Shown piece after piece: positions 45,380 through 57,509 of a stretch of DNA of 64,000 bases (within the stretch, counting starts at the first letter, position 1; each line of letters opens with the position of its first letter). The position numbers and the translations under genes are program-made. Under the pieces are notes generated by a model. It had not been told where the DNA came from. It saw nothing but the letters and a program-made list of their open reading frames with translations, and searched no databases. The stretch comes from Spirometra erinaceieuropaei (Eukaryota; Platyhelminthes; Cestoda; Diphyllobothriidea; Diphyllobothriidae), in assembly GCA_902702965.1 (NCBI GenBank), contig CACRXP010000145.1, positions 807,685 to 871,684 on the forward strand, read 5' to 3'.

Positions 45380-46449
45380 TGAAAATCGCGTTTGTGGCTG
45401 AAAAGTCCTCCTCTCTCCCTCTCTCTCTCTCTCTCCCTCTCTTTCTCTCTCTCTCTCTCTCTCTCCCGTTGCTGGTTCCCTAAATAACAACGCCCTTTTG
45501 TGTTTTGAGGAGGACGTCTGCTCCGTAAAATTGGTCGGTGATTCTGCAACAGCAACTCTGCCAGAGGGCACTTAGTTGACTGTCGCATTTAACAGTCATT
45601 TACTCCCTTTCTGAAGAAATGGATTCATTGGATACCCTTGCCTTTTCGGCGGGATATACCCGAAATTTGCGCTCAGTCTGCTTGAATATATAAATAGAAC
45701 CCCATGATTAATGATACCTCCAAAGCACTTGCTGAAGTCAGAGTTGCATTTCACATTCGATTAATATGTTTTCCAGTCTGTCAGGAGAGTGCAACAAAGC
45801 AGTGGACTTCAGCTGTCCTATAAAAGTAATGGATTGCAAGAATCAGTTTTGGTAGATGACGAGGAACCCAGCAAATTTCTTGTACAAGAAGTTTACCCCA
45901 GAGAAGGAGGCTCATCCCAGTTGGGAGAACTGTCCATGTGATCTTCGCCGCCTGTTTTGCGCGAGGTAAGGACCTCCTATAAGCTCGGCTAACGTCATAG
46001 GATAGAGTACAAAGGAGGCCACTAATCACAAACTGCTTTGCCAATAATCGTCAGTCCGACTTCGGTACCTTCAGTTTGCTACCTTACGGATTCGCCTGCT
46101 GCGGAGACAAAATGAAGAGATTTTTTCCAAAACTTCGCCGCCGACGCTGCCGATTTCTCGTGAACACTATCAACATACCCTTTCACTTCCGGTCGATCTC
46201 CGCCATTTTCTGATGTAAGGGAGGCGGTGCCGAAAATTGGTCTAATAATAGTACAGGAAAAGAAAGTCTGGCGGTTACCTGCCTCTAAAGATCCAGTGCA
46301 GCCTCTCTTCACTCTCAAATCAAGTCGTTGGTATTACAGCTGGCTACGCATGGAGAGCACAGTACGGTCGGTCGAGAGAAAAAACTACCTCCGTAACAGG
46401 ATGCGGTACTCGCCTTCAAACCTTCTTTCAAAAGCGCTAGTTCAATCTC
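45374..46449 (-). CDS. candidate 3' end of a five-exon host gene
   Basis: Five minus-strand blocks join in one frame of 119 codons plus stop: 46449-46389 (61 bp), 46311-46279 (33), 46209-46088 (122), 45976-45897 (80), 45543-45480 (64, ending TAG). Every junction has GT...AG and the phases agree (0; 1+2; 1+2; 0; 2+1). Introns are 77, 69, 111 and 353 bp. About 100 nt past the stop, AATAAA (minus strand, 45379-45374) could signal polyadenylation. The peptide is hydrophilic, with pieces such as EVKGYVDSVHEKSAASAAKF and the end ADVLLKTQKGVVI. I do not recognise the family, and upstream exons were not found. The chain was assembled by eye, so chance remains a real possibility. Confidence 0.4.
45412..45469. 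repeat. CT microsatellite
   Basis: A run of CT with a few CCT interruptions. Arg/Glu runs in overlapping minus-strand frames come from it. Confidence 0.95.
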
Positions 46450-48190
46450 CTGAGGGAAATCTATTATTTCGGTGATGGGGACTGGCGGCAGTATCGAGGC
46501 AGCGTTGACAAAACTAGGGAAACCGTAATGACCATTTATGGCTGACTTTTTGATTCATGATCCCAAACTATTAGGTTCACACATTAAGTTGTTCCCCTAG
46601 CCGGGCTTGCAGTGTGACCAGCTGATGACGCCAACTAAACCAGAAGCGATCACTCTAGACTCACAGCTTTGTGTCCTTTTGTAATGATTGCTCATTGCGA
46701 TACGACCACCTAAGAAGGCCGTACTTTGGAACTCCAAGTGAAAACTGTTACTTTAAGCATCATTTCCTTGTGAATAACTTCAAACTGAAATTTAACCAGA
46801 CCTTTGCCTGCTCTTGGTTTTGTGCAAAATGCAAAACCTGCAGACCAAATTACTTTCTTCGATTAGTTGATAAATTTATGACTTCCTTTTACCAAGCCCG
46901 ATAGCGGACGAAGGAGATCCAATCGATGTGGCAAAAAGTCTGAGCCCGCGGATGTTGCATTTGCACAAGACACAGTGAACTATAGAAAGCAGGATAAACC
47001 AGCCTGATAATCTGCCATGGACACTAAAAATAGACTATTTTTCCTGTTACGCCACCACTTCAGGCCCACGATTTCTAATTCCTTTGTCCTAGCAAAAGGA
47101 GTAGAACTGGCCCGCCAAAGCAGATAGTCTGAGGAGATGCTCTTCTGAAAGTTCGGTTGCTCTTGTGTCAAACCATCTACCGATCAGCCAGTAGAAGGTT
47201 CCAAGGCCTTGGAAACTATTTGCCTTCAGAGGGTACCGGTCCACTTCAAGGGAGCGACGGCGTTAGTGGCCGTGATAATCAGTCACGCGTGAGTGCCCAC
47301 ATACAGACACCAGCACCACACTTAGGTTTGAACATACATCTACAGATGGCAGTATTGTTCCTTTGTCTGTATACGGTTTGTAGTAACGAAATCGGGGCGA
47401 CCCACGTCCAGATCAGCTAGTATGTGAATGCTTAGCCCGCAGCCGTACGGTCACCAGGCTCACACCATGTCACCCCGGTGCGGGGGCGTTGGTGCAGCGC
47501 AATTGCCGTCGAGGCGCGACAGCCCAGTGTCGGATCTAGCGACCGCGTATGATGGGTGCGTTGACTCGTTCCGCTGGTCCCGCGCAGAAAGTTGCGTAAT
47601 TCTTGTTCCTACAAGAGCTACAAAAACGCCCTCGCCTTCCTCTCACGCAGGTGTGACCGGTTTTCGCCGTCTTTTCTTCCGAACCCAGAGGATGTGTGGA
47701 ATTCTTAGAAAATGCATCGGCTAATTAGTGGGTGTAATATTCAAAAAGCAACCCAGCCTATTGGTTGTTTTTACCGTAAATAACTAATAGAAATGGTCAC
47801 AGAAAATTTCGTTTGCCAATGACCCCACTCTGTTTCAAAGGAAAAAGTGGTTTATTGGGCAAACTAAAAGTAGTAACGACAAACGAAGGTGGAATAGAAT
47901 AAAGGATTCGGGCTTATTTTACGTCTTCAGCCAATGAGAAATATGCGCTGAGATGATCGACATCACCCTCTCTGACCTCTTCCGTACATTGGTTGATTGC
48001 CCAAACCGGTCAGTCAACTGATGTGGGGATTAGGCGCAGCGGCCGACAAAGCTAATAACAGCCTTCCTGAGCGTGTCCACATACGACATGGCCACCCACA
48101 CAACACATCAGGGTTTCATACAGGGGGGATGGTCTGCTCAAATCTCATATGCGTTAGAGTGCCATAGAGGCCTAATGAAATAGAAAGCAA
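46450..48190. other. no supported gene
   Basis: If the candidate gene at 45.4-46.4 kb is real, its upstream exons may lie here on the minus strand. Frames near 46980-47171 (minus) were examined but could not be joined in phase. Plus-strand frames of 77-98 codons are unrecognised. Confidence 0.35.
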
Positions 48191-48194
48191 AAAA

Positions 48195-50830
48195 TCACGA
48201 TTCCCACTTACATAAAAAGTGCCGATTCCGTATTTTCGGTGGATAATGGAGGACGGGTTCGGGTGGTGTATATGCTAGTGAGGTAACATGTATTGATGAT
48301 GTTTGACTGACGGTTTTAGCGCAAGTTTTATGGAGGCGCACATGGCCGAGTATACTCTTGCGGTGACCGAATATGCTTGGACAATGCGGACAGTGATAGT
48401 AGCTGCGTCGAGTATATGTCGGAGCTCCTGGGACTGGTGCACGGTCTCGGTGCGATGGATTCACAAGTGACCGACTAGACCGTCGCGTGGGGACATGGTA
48501 CGATTGCAATGGGAGCAGATTAAAATCGAGTTCGAGTTAGTGGTGGTGCTGGTGCTGGTGCTGGTGATGGTGGTAGTGCTGGTGCTGGGGCTGGTGGTGA
48601 GCGACGTCCGGTGAGACGCTGGGGCACCAGGAATGTGATCATTGGTGACAGTGGTGGTGGTCGCCATCGTGAGGGTTGGTGCAGGACGACGATGGGGACG
48701 TTTAAAGAGGCAGCAGGTTGAGTTGGTGGGCTGATGTTGCACTGGGTGCAGAGACTCCGACAAAGCCGATCCCTGCGCGGAATGTTTGTCAGCAGCATAA
48801 GCATGTTGGAAGGGGTTGAATGTAAGCGTTGTGGGTCGGGGGCACTTAAGACTTTCAAAGTGCTCTTTTTGGACTTGACAGAGACGACTCAATTAGCTTC
48901 GCAGATTGGTGATACAGCCTTCACTGCTCTTCTCCAAGACGATCGGCCTTGGGCGAGGTATTCCCAGGTCTCCGTGTCGATTTGCAGTTGCTTGGGCGAT
49001 GTTCTCGTGCTGTCTTTATAGAGTCGTTCTTGTCCTCCTTGTTAGCGACCACCCAGAGCGACATTTCCCTAAAAGGATCATATGGGTAGGCGTTTAGCAT
49101 CCATCCACATGAGGTGGCCGCTCCATCGCACTTGAATTTGCTTCAGTAGGACGTGTATGCTGAGAATTCCGGCCTTTTCAAGGACTTCTGTGTCTGGAAT
49201 CCCGTATTGTCACCTCAGCTTTCGTATTCTTCGGAGATAGCTGAAGTGACAGTGGTTGGGGTTCCTCGCTTAATTCTCGTAGACCGTCTAGATCCCCGTC
49301 CCATACAGCAGGGGTTTCAGGTCGACATTTTTGTACGTATTGACATTTGTGCTGAGATGGATACCTTGGCGGTTGCGGACGGAATTCTTCTGACGGCTGT
49401 AGGTCAGGCTGGCTTTGGAAATCTGGTGGGCCACTTCGTTGTGGATTTTGATACTGCGTGAATGTGTGCCGTCTAAATAGTCGTGATACCCCATAGTCTT
49501 CGGTTGGCTGCCATTGGTGGTGATGCGAGGGCCATTCTATTCAGTAATAAGTTATATCTGATGTACGTCCACCGTTTTTTCTCCGTGTTGAGGGTTAGGT
49601 CGAAGTAGACACTACCGGCTGTGAAAAATCCATGCCCCCTTGAATATCCACTTCTGACCCGGCGTTGATTGCGCTGTCGACAGCAAAGACTATGTCGTGG
49701 ACAGTAGTCGCGAATAGACGACTTGGGGCCTGCACTCGGCGCCTATTAAGAAGATGGTCAGTGGTCCTGTAGATGATGGTGACTCCAGGGATCCCATCAT
49801 CGTACGCGTCTGATAGTATGACAGAGAACATGAGACTGAGGAGCGTGGAAGGGAGTACACAGCCCAGCTTCCCTCCTCCCCCCATTGGTCACTGCGAATG
49901 CATCTGGACTGCTTCACTGTTCGTGACGCGCGCCATCACCCCGTCGCGGAGCTAACACACCACGTGTGTGAATCGCTCACGACAGTCGAAATTCTGTATG
50001 ATTTTCCACAGTCCATCGCGACTCACTGTGTTGAAGGCTTTCGTCAGATCCATGGAGATGGCGTAAAGGTGGGTCCGCATCTTCCGACGCTTTTTTTTCT
50101 AGCTGGTGGGCGGCGAAGATCATGTCGGTGATTTTACGGTGTCGTCGGAAGCCTCGCTAGCATTCCAGGAGAAGTCTCTGTTCGAGATAGCTGTTGAGGC
50201 GGTTGAGGGGGATGCGAACAAAAATCTTCCCGTCGATGTTGAGCAGTGGGATTCCTCTGTTGTTATTTCAGAGTTGCAGGCTCCCTTTCAGCTTATAGAG
50301 ATGGACGATTGGGACGTCTTGGAAATCCTGAGGAACTTTTCTTCTGCGCCATATCTCCTGGAATAGCGCTGTCAGATAGTCCATGAGCCGGGGGTTTCCA
50401 TGTTTGTAGATTTCGGCCGGAATCGTGTTGAATCTCAGTGTTTCCCACCGGAGAGTTGTCGCATGGTTCTGAATGTTTCTGGCAAGGAAGAAAGGATGTC
50501 CAGGACATTATTAGTTTCCACCTGGGGGAGCCGGTCGTTGACGGTGTCGGAGATCGTGGATGGGCGATTGAGGAAACCGCTGAAGTGCTCCGCCCAGCGC
50601 TTCAAAATCTGTGATTTTTGCGCAAGGATTGATACTCTGTCGGCGTTGAGAAACGACACGGTCTCTTTGACTGTGGGACCGGAGATCGTCCGGATTAATG
50701 TAAAGAAATTCTTCATTTTAAGGCGGTCCGCGTACCATTGGATTTCTTTGGCCTGGTGATCCATTCAGGCGTCCAGCATCTCCTTCATCCGTTGATACAG
50801 AAGATGGCGACGTCTGAAGATGGTCTCTTC
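48195..50830 (-). pseudogene. RTE-like retrotransposon with C2H2 zinc-finger tail, copy B
   Basis: On the minus strand from 50764, a linker frame comes first (AKEIQWYADRLKMKNFF, QILKRWAEHFSGFLNRPSTI), then IPAEIYKHG (near 50426-50400). Motif A follows as MDLTKAFNTV (near 50055-50025; the catalytic Asp is kept), then the NGG...GCVLPSTLLSLMF block (about 49885). FAVDSAIN stands where FADDCALN is expected (about 49690), so one catalytic Asp is lost. The C-terminal part runs through several shifts to 48900. A Thr/Ser-rich linker and fingers ICSHCNRTMSPRDGLVGHL (48520-48461) and HCPHCPSIFGHRKSILGHV (near 48390-48335) follow. The endonuclease is absent. The copy retains the segment deleted in copy A. 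Confidence 0.86.
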
Positions 50831-50861
50831 GTTTTTACCTGTCTGAAACAACTTTCACGAA

Positions 50862-51181
50862 TAGGTCGGATGTGGTTTGGTAGCCACACCTAAAGTAAAC
50901 AAACCCCAGTCACGAATAAGGAGACACCTCAAACACGGGACCGATGGTCATGAAGTTTTATGTAGGTCGGACCGGGGAACGCACAGGCGACGAGGTCAAG
51001 TAATTGTATGCAAAATAAAAGCTATTTAGAATGCGCAGTTGTACTTTGAGTGGTTGAGAAATAGTTGCGCCAACCTCCAACCCTAAACCCTAATCCTGAC
51101 TCCTAACTCCAACCCCTAACCCTAACCCCAACCCCAACAGTACTGTTTCCATCAGGTGGGACTACCAAACCACATCTTACC
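50862..51181. mobile_element. TIR element with telomere-like core, copy 2
   Basis: Inverted ends of about 23 bp are well kept: gatgtggtttggtagccaca on the left and gtgggactaccaaaccacat on the right. The interior is collinear with 30222-30532, including gcacaggcgacgaggtcaag and a CCCTAA-like patch at about 51065-51140. It sits just upstream (in the minus sense) of RTE copy B. No coding frame is present. Confidence 0.87.
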
Positions 51182-52841
51182 GAATATTATTTATTTAACA
51201 TAAAAGTGATAGAAAAAAGTACACATGTTTTTTTCTCAAGTCCTTTTTCCAAGCAAACTCGTCTCAACTAGTCATAAAACACTTTAAACTTGTCGCGAAC
51301 CTCAACGCCTGCGCAAGTCTTTTAATTACCTTTCGAAACAGCGCTCTTAAGCGTTCATTGTCATGAAACTCACTAGTGTTAATGACTTGATAACTGCCGA
51401 GAAGCTGGCCAAGTTCGTTTGCGTGTTTGTGACCTCTGGTATTCAGTCAGAGCTTGCCCAGCTCTGAAGCCAGTGGAAGGGTGTGCACTCACCCCTATGC
51501 ATACATCTATTAGAAGGGGATCAGAGTCGTTGGGGAAGGGGCAACGTTTATTATGCAAATTTTCGAGACTGGGGAGTCTGCTTCCATCTAAACGTATATT
51601 CGACAGCCGTCACCGACGATGTCTAGCGTGTGGCTCACATCAGGGTGGGCGCAGGGACGATGATTTGTACGTGAATTGGTCTAAACCAGCGCTGCATCTA
51701 CCGCGCTCTCTCCTTCCCCACCCACCTGGGCCCGGTGGCAGGACTAAGTTAAGACGGTCGGAGGCGGGTCGGACGCAGTGACTGACAACGTTAGAGAGTA
51801 CGCATGCCACACATACCTGGTCCGGTCAAGATGGACCAGGTTTCCGCACAAACAAGGACTGGGGACAGCTATGGTCTCGACTGAGCGAGGATACCATGGA
51901 GTCCACATTAAGGGGGAGCCGTTGCTCCCTGTCTCTTCGCCCTGAGAGCAGGACCGAAGTATCCCGTCAGTTGGCAGCCATTCAAGTCACGGCTTTTGAC
52001 GCCCCCTAATGAATTCAAACGCGTCAGACTGTTTGTAGTGAAGAATATGCGCTGAGTGTCGTGGAGGCGTAGTTCCCACAATTGACTTCACTCTTTCTTC
52101 CCTATTTCATGCCCCAGTCCACAGTTCGAACCGGCTGGTCATCTGATGCAGTGGCTGACGGGGTTAAACAGCCCGTCTACGCGTGTCAAACACGACATTT
52201 CCCCCTACATCCATATGCGTGAACATCGGTTAGCGGTGACTAGGTTGTCCCAGATGACCACGCGCGCACTGGACTCGGCTGAGGCGTGTGGATTTGGATG
52301 CCAGAAAAAAGTCTCAACGACAAATGGGAGTGAACACAGCCAATCCGGGCTGGGTAACAGGATGTAATTAAAGCCCACGTACGTAGGTTTCACCCAGTCA
52401 TACAATCTCCGGCAAGGCACAATTAAAAGTTAAGCGTTTTTGTATATAGTTCATAGGTCTGACTACAGGTAGGCAAACCAATCTTAAGAATTTATGTACA
52501 TGACAAACATTTTCTCATCTCAGACGGATGTGACCCCTTGGGACTAGCATGCCCTGTAACCCGATCTCCGTTGACAGGGCCATGGGCCTGTTCCATTGAG
52601 TCACGGGCTCGGTGTTCATCCCAAGCTCCCTTTTAGTCGTCGGTAATCCTTCTTGATATATATGTATATGGATCAGGGCATAGATGATAATTATAGGTGC
52701 TTTAGAAATCTATAAGTCTTACGTCATATTTTTTCGCAGGCAAGCAAATGAACACTTGTTTTACTACAATTACTAAGCATAATTATGAATGATAGAGGGG
52801 TGCTTACCGATATTTTTTACAGAACTCACTCATCCCGCTAT
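51182..52841. other. mostly unassigned, two repeat fragments
   Basis: Near 51548-51575 the phrase tgcaaattttcgagactggg matches 18530-18560 (gcgtaaattttcgagactgg) and, more weakly, 18018-18045. Near 51690-51785 lies a minus-strand piece of 3' module B (ctaccgcgctctctccttcc). A SINE head fragment (minus) is at about 52590-52620. Nothing else was seen. Confidence 0.45.
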
Positions 52842-53085
52842 GTCTCAGGGCTCTCTCTCTCGAGCCCAACCAGCAGCCGCACAGCGACGCATGATATATA
52901 GGCAGAATAGTATTACCGACAAAGACATGGGAGACTAAAATGGCCATTTCTGGCTTATTAGCCGTCGTCAGCCAGTCATACCCAACCTCGAAATGTGCAA
53001 CTCGTGGGGCTCAAACTCGTGACCTGTTAGTTAGAAGTCCAACGCCTCTACCCACTGAGTCAGGGGCTCGTTATTCTGTCGGCTG
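52842..53085 (-). mobile_element. tRNA-derived SINE, full-length minus-strand copy
   Basis: It reads, in reverse, the tail (ctctcgagcccaaccagcag), body (ttaccgacaaagaca, aaaatggccatttctggctt, attagccgtcgtcagccagt), B-box side (ctcaaactcgtgacctgtta) and A-box side (ctctacccactgagtcaggg). It ends about 60 bp before the 5'-truncated LINE begins, so the LINE may have inserted next to or into it. Confidence 0.85.
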
Positions 53086-53139
53086 AATATAAATGAGTAA
53101 ACCTGAAGGGGATCTACAATGTCCTTGAAAATCCCCCTG

Positions 53140-55752
53140 TCACGTAGAACATGAAAAGCATAAAAGAGATCGCCAGCCGACCAAACGTTGTTATCATGGG
53201 GGATTTTAATGCACCATGCATTCAATGGAGCGATATGCATGCGAAATGCTCGATGAATACCTTCGATTACCATCTACTAAAGACAACCCTAGAAGCTCTA
53301 CTCACGCAACATGTCCTGTTTCCAACTAGAGCTCGTGGAGGGCAACAGGCCAGTTGTCTGGACCTCGTTTTTACCAAAGATCCTGACAGTATAGACGAGG
53401 TGTACAACCTACCCCCGCTCGGTCGAAGTGATCATGCAGTGCTTTTATGGGAGTACTTGCTGTATTCTGAACCGTGTACAAAAGACAATACGAGGCTAAA
53501 TATATGGAAAGGGAACTTTCGCCAAATGAGAGCTGAGGCATCACAAATAGACTGGGATGTTCTCTTCTCCGGAAACGTTAACGAGGACTGGAATTTATTC
53601 AAGGATCTTTTACTGCACCTAATGAAGAACCACTGTCCCTTATCAAAGCCTAGGACATCCAACCGCCCTCAGTGGATTACACGAGAACTCAAAAGGGAGA
53701 TCAACAAGAAAGGTAGGTTATGGAAGAAATTTCGCGAGAACAACAATAATGCAGCGTTTATAGAATACAAAATTCAAAGAAATAAATTGAAAAGCCTGAT
53801 TTTCAGGAGGCGACGGGATTTTGAGAGTAATTTGGTCCACCGAGCCGTTAAAAATCCGAAATTGCTCTACAGCTATTTGCGGAAGAGCACACGTAACAGG
53901 AATCCCATTCCTGTTATGAGGGGTGATGACGGCTTGGAGATATCGGACAGTACAAATAAGGCTGAGCACTTTTCTCAATTTTTCCGATCCGTTTTCACAA
54001 GAGAAGCGGACTTTACCCCATCTAATTCTGAGAACATGAGAGATCCCGCTATCGAAAATATTGTGTTTCGAGAAGAAGCGATTTTGGAAGAACTGAAAAG
54101 CTTGAAGGAATGTAAATCTCCCGGACCGGACGAGATTCCAGCAAAGCTGTTCTTTGAGCTTGCCCAACAGCTAGCCAAGCCACTATCCTTTCTGTGCCAA
54201 AAATCGTTTGATGTTGGAATTCTTCCCACAGACTGGAAGACGGCCCACATTACACCCCTTTACAAAAGCGGTAGTCGTGCTCAGGGGACAAACTACAGAC
54301 CCGTCAGTCTGACATCAATCTGCTGCAAAGTGATGGAGAAAACCATCAAAAAGGAGTTGATGTCTTACTTGGAAACCCACAACCTCTTGTCCAATACACA
54401 ATATGGTTTCCGTAGGGGAAGATCATGTGTTACGAACTTGCTATACACATTGCAAAGTTGGACACGAGCACTGGACGCAAAACACACCGTGCGTGTTGCC
54501 TATATTGATTTCCGGAAGGCGTTTGACAGTGTTCCGCACCAGCGTCTCCTACACAAGTTGAGAATCATGGGCATCGGTGGCAAACTTCTCAAATGGATCG
54601 AAAATTTCCTTGTCGGCCGCTCCCAAATTGTCTGCGTAGAACAACAGCAATCAAGGTGCACATTCATGGAGAGTGGGGTCCCACAAGGCTCGGTGCTCGG
54701 ACCAACTCTCTTTCTCTTGTTCATCAATGATTGCGTAGATGGGTTGGACTGTGATTGTGCCATGTTTGCGGATGACATAAAAATCTGGAAAGTCATCCAG
54801 AATGCTGCCGATGAGACCAACTTCCAAGAAAATCTTTGTCGATTGGACGATTGGTCCCACAGATGGCTCTTGTCCTTCAATTTGAACAAATGCACCATTC
54901 TGCGCCTCGGAAGTCAGACCCCTAGTACGCGTCAATACCATCTGAACGGAATGCCACTCCGAGAAGCAGAAACTCAGAAAGATCTCGGAGTTTGGGTTGC
55001 AGACAGCCTAAAGCCTTCTACACAATGCTGTAAGGCGGCCAAGGCCGCAACGTCAATGCTATATGCCATCAAGCGGGCATTCGTAGTTTTCGATGAAGAC
55101 TGCTTCACCAAAGTCTTCGGCACGTTTATAAGGCCCCATCTCGAATATGCAGTTCAGGCCTGGAGACCGTGGACGCATCAGGATTACGATCTGCTCGAAA
55201 GGGTGCAGAGGCGAGCCACAAAATTAGTAAGAGGTCAAAGTGCACTGCCATACGAGATCCGCTTAACTAACCTTAATCCCTATCCTCTGAGTTATAGGCA
55301 GTTGCGCGGAGACATGATACAAACTTTCCGTATCGTGCGCGGCTTGGATTGTGCCCTTCGGTGCGATGACTTTTTCCAACTCGCCACTACAACTCACCTC
55401 CGGGGACATCCCTTCAAGCTACGTGTGCCACAGGGTAGACTGAATGTGAGAAAATATTTCTTCTCCAACCGTGTCGTGGAATCGTGGAATAACCTGCCCG
55501 AGACGGTTGTTATGTCTCAATCTGTGGAGACATTTAAATGTCGCCTTGGACAGATATATGCTGCAGCAACAAGCGGACTATGTGACTTTTTAACCATGTG
55601 ACTAGTGACATATGTGAATCAATGTATGCATTCACTTAATGCTGTAATTTCTTCACATTTTTGCTTTTTTATCGATTTTTTATGTAAAAATAGGGAGTTC
55701 AAAGGCGTAAGCCTATTTCCCTCAAATACACTGACTGACTGACTGACAAATT
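53140..55752 (+). mobile_element. 5'-truncated CR1/Jockey-like LINE, recent copy
   Basis: The element starts inside the endonuclease, has one uninterrupted frame, and a short 3' untranslated region of about 140 bp (55602-55752). It ends in a simple repeat, actgactgactgactgac (about 55730-55747). Ending in short tandem repeats and not poly-A is typical of CR1-type LINEs. Truncation at the 5' end is normal for target-primed insertion. The absence of any stop in 816 codons indicates a young insertion. An older relative is at 10.8-12.1 kb. Confidence 0.9.
53151..55601 (+). CDS. endonuclease/reverse transcriptase, N-terminally truncated
   Basis: The frame of 816 residues keeps the second half of an APE-type endonuclease: GDFNAP at 17-22, LDLVFT at 70-75 and SDHAVL at 93-98 with its catalytic Asp-His. 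A linker follows, then the reverse transcriptase: SPGPDEIPAKLF near 325, YGFRRGRS near 424, YIDFRKAFDSV from 451 (motif A Asp at 453), SGVPQGSV from 508, and FADD at 539-542 (motif C). A thumb and C-terminal region follow to the stop. Full family members carry about 100-150 more residues of endonuclease and often a separate first frame. Both are missing, so the enzyme's polymerase residues are intact but the nuclease is not. The first ATG after an in-frame stop was taken as start and is not a natural start. Confidence 0.93.
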   Translation: MKSIKEIASRPNVVIMGDFNAPCIQWSDMHAKCSMNTFDYHLLKTTLEALLTQHVLFPTRARGGQQASCLDLVFTKDPDSIDEVYNLPPLGRSDHAVLLWEYLLYSEPCTKDNTRLNIWKGNFRQMRAEASQIDWDVLFSGNVNEDWNLFKDLLLHLMKNHCPLSKPRTSNRPQWITRELKREINKKGRLWKKFRENNNNAAFIEYKIQRNKLKSLIFRRRRDFESNLVHRAVKNPKLLYSYLRKSTRNRNPIPVMRGDDGLEISDSTNKAEHFSQFFRSVFTREADFTPSNSENMRDPAIENIVFREEAILEELKSLKECKSPGPDEIPAKLFFELAQQLAKPLSFLCQKSFDVGILPTDWKTAHITPLYKSGSRAQGTNYRPVSLTSICCKVMEKTIKKELMSYLETHNLLSNTQYGFRRGRSCVTNLLYTLQSWTRALDAKHTVRVAYIDFRKAFDSVPHQRLLHKLRIMGIGGKLLKWIENFLVGRSQIVCVEQQQSRCTFMESGVPQGSVLGPTLFLLFINDCVDGLDCDCAMFADDIKIWKVIQNAADETNFQENLCRLDDWSHRWLLSFNLNKCTILRLGSQTPSTRQYHLNGMPLREAETQKDLGVWVADSLKPSTQCCKAAKAATSMLYAIKRAFVVFDEDCFTKVFGTFIRPHLEYAVQAWRPWTHQDYDLLERVQRRATKLVRGQSALPYEIRLTNLNPYPLSYRQLRGDMIQTFRIVRGLDCALRCDDFFQLATTTHLRGHPFKLRVPQGRLNVRKYFFSNRVVESWNNLPETVVMSQSVETFKCRLGQIYAAATSGLCDFLTM

Positions 55753-57120
55753 TACTGGGGTGCCATTGAATTCGTCGTCCTCACGCCCACAAAACAATCA
55801 CGGGAATCTATTGAAACATGCTACTCAACCGTAAAGATGATCAACTATAAAGTCGATCTCGATGCCCGTTACGGAGGCCTGTGAGAGAGCCCAACTATTG
55901 GTCTGCACCCATACCCAAGCATCATTTACAGCTGGCCCATAGTTAGCTGCCTGCACTAAAGCATCATCGTTTCTCATTCTAGAGAACCTGACCGTTTTCC
56001 TTCACCTCACTGCGCACAACTAGACCGTATCAAGCCGCCTGGTTATTCACAGACTTGCTATCTTTCCCCCCCCCTTGCCTCCTCGCATCCCCCTACATGA
56101 GCATTGTTCTTACAACCTCCTTCTCCCCACCCTCTAGTGGGAGCCTTCCAACTCTAGTGTTCATTTCGTCTGACGATAAGCTGTTACTAATTTTGGACAA
56201 CTGCACAAGCATCTTCTCTGCCCCAGTTATGTCCCTCAACCAGTCTCCCACACTAGTTCATATTCCCGACATCAGTCGACAAGACAACATAGTGACGGCC
56301 TCATTCAAGAACCAGATGACGGCGTCAAAAAACATGCGATGAAGATTGCACAACAAGTTTTTGTAGGGAGGGATCTAATGCTGACGCCGTTAGTAATGAT
56401 GAAGGCAACCATTCTGCAGTCCAAAAGAGAGGCCATGTCCGAAGTATTTTCCTCCAGGTTTTTCGCAACCATGGCAGAGACGACCAGTTTAAGAGAGAGG
56501 TAAATTAGAGGAATTGACGTGGAGGGCCGGCTAAAGAATGCAATTGGAGCTGGGATTGTGCTCGTGGAGTTGTGCCTTGGAGGTGTTAATAGAGCCATAT
56601 CATACAGCCGCAAAGAGACCTGCAAAAATGCATAATGAAGGACAGTGGGATGGCACATTAAATAGGAATAGAACTTTCTACGTTTGGATAGGTCAGAAGC
56701 CTCTATGATCGGGTTTAAAGCGGAAGAGTCGTAAATGGGCGAGGGCTAGATGGATGACTACTATGGAAAGGACTATCAGAAAGGGAGACCGTGAGGTCGT
56801 TGTCGCATGGGTTTGGATCGGAGATATGAATTAGCACATGAGGGTGGTTTAAGTGTGTAGATGGAGCAGAGAAAATAGTCATGACAACACTCTTCTGAGG
56901 TATGATTGGGGTCCTTGCATGCAGGCACGACGGTTACTGCTGCGTCGTGTAAACTGCGATCGGGGATAGGAAATAGTGTTGGATGCAGAATGTGGAGCGC
57001 ATTTGGTGCGGAGAAGGCACCCTAGCGTTTCGCGATGGTGGTATGGTTAGAAACCTGGCATGCATTCCCATAGCAACCAGCACAACTAAAGACTTAATTC
57101 GAAGAGTGAAAAGGAAACTA
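55753..57120. other. no supported gene
   Basis: A minus-strand frame of 117 codons (56305-56658) and a plus-strand frame of 95 (56055-56342) are unrecognised. A SINE scrap (minus) begins near 57121. Confidence 0.4.
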
Positions 57121-57247
57121 GGATGACACTTCCGGCTTACTAGCTATTGTCAGGCAGGCATGCCAACGTTAAGGTTTGGGTAAGAGGGACGCATCGAGAC
57201 TGAGCTGGAAATAACAATCTACAAATGGATGAGTTGGGAGAGCAAGG

Positions 57248-57449
<202 letters not shown>

Positions 57450-57509
57450 CCGTCAGCACGTCGTCGTTTAAGCTGGGACCGGCTATGTGAATAGGCGGAG
57501 GAGGCTGCC

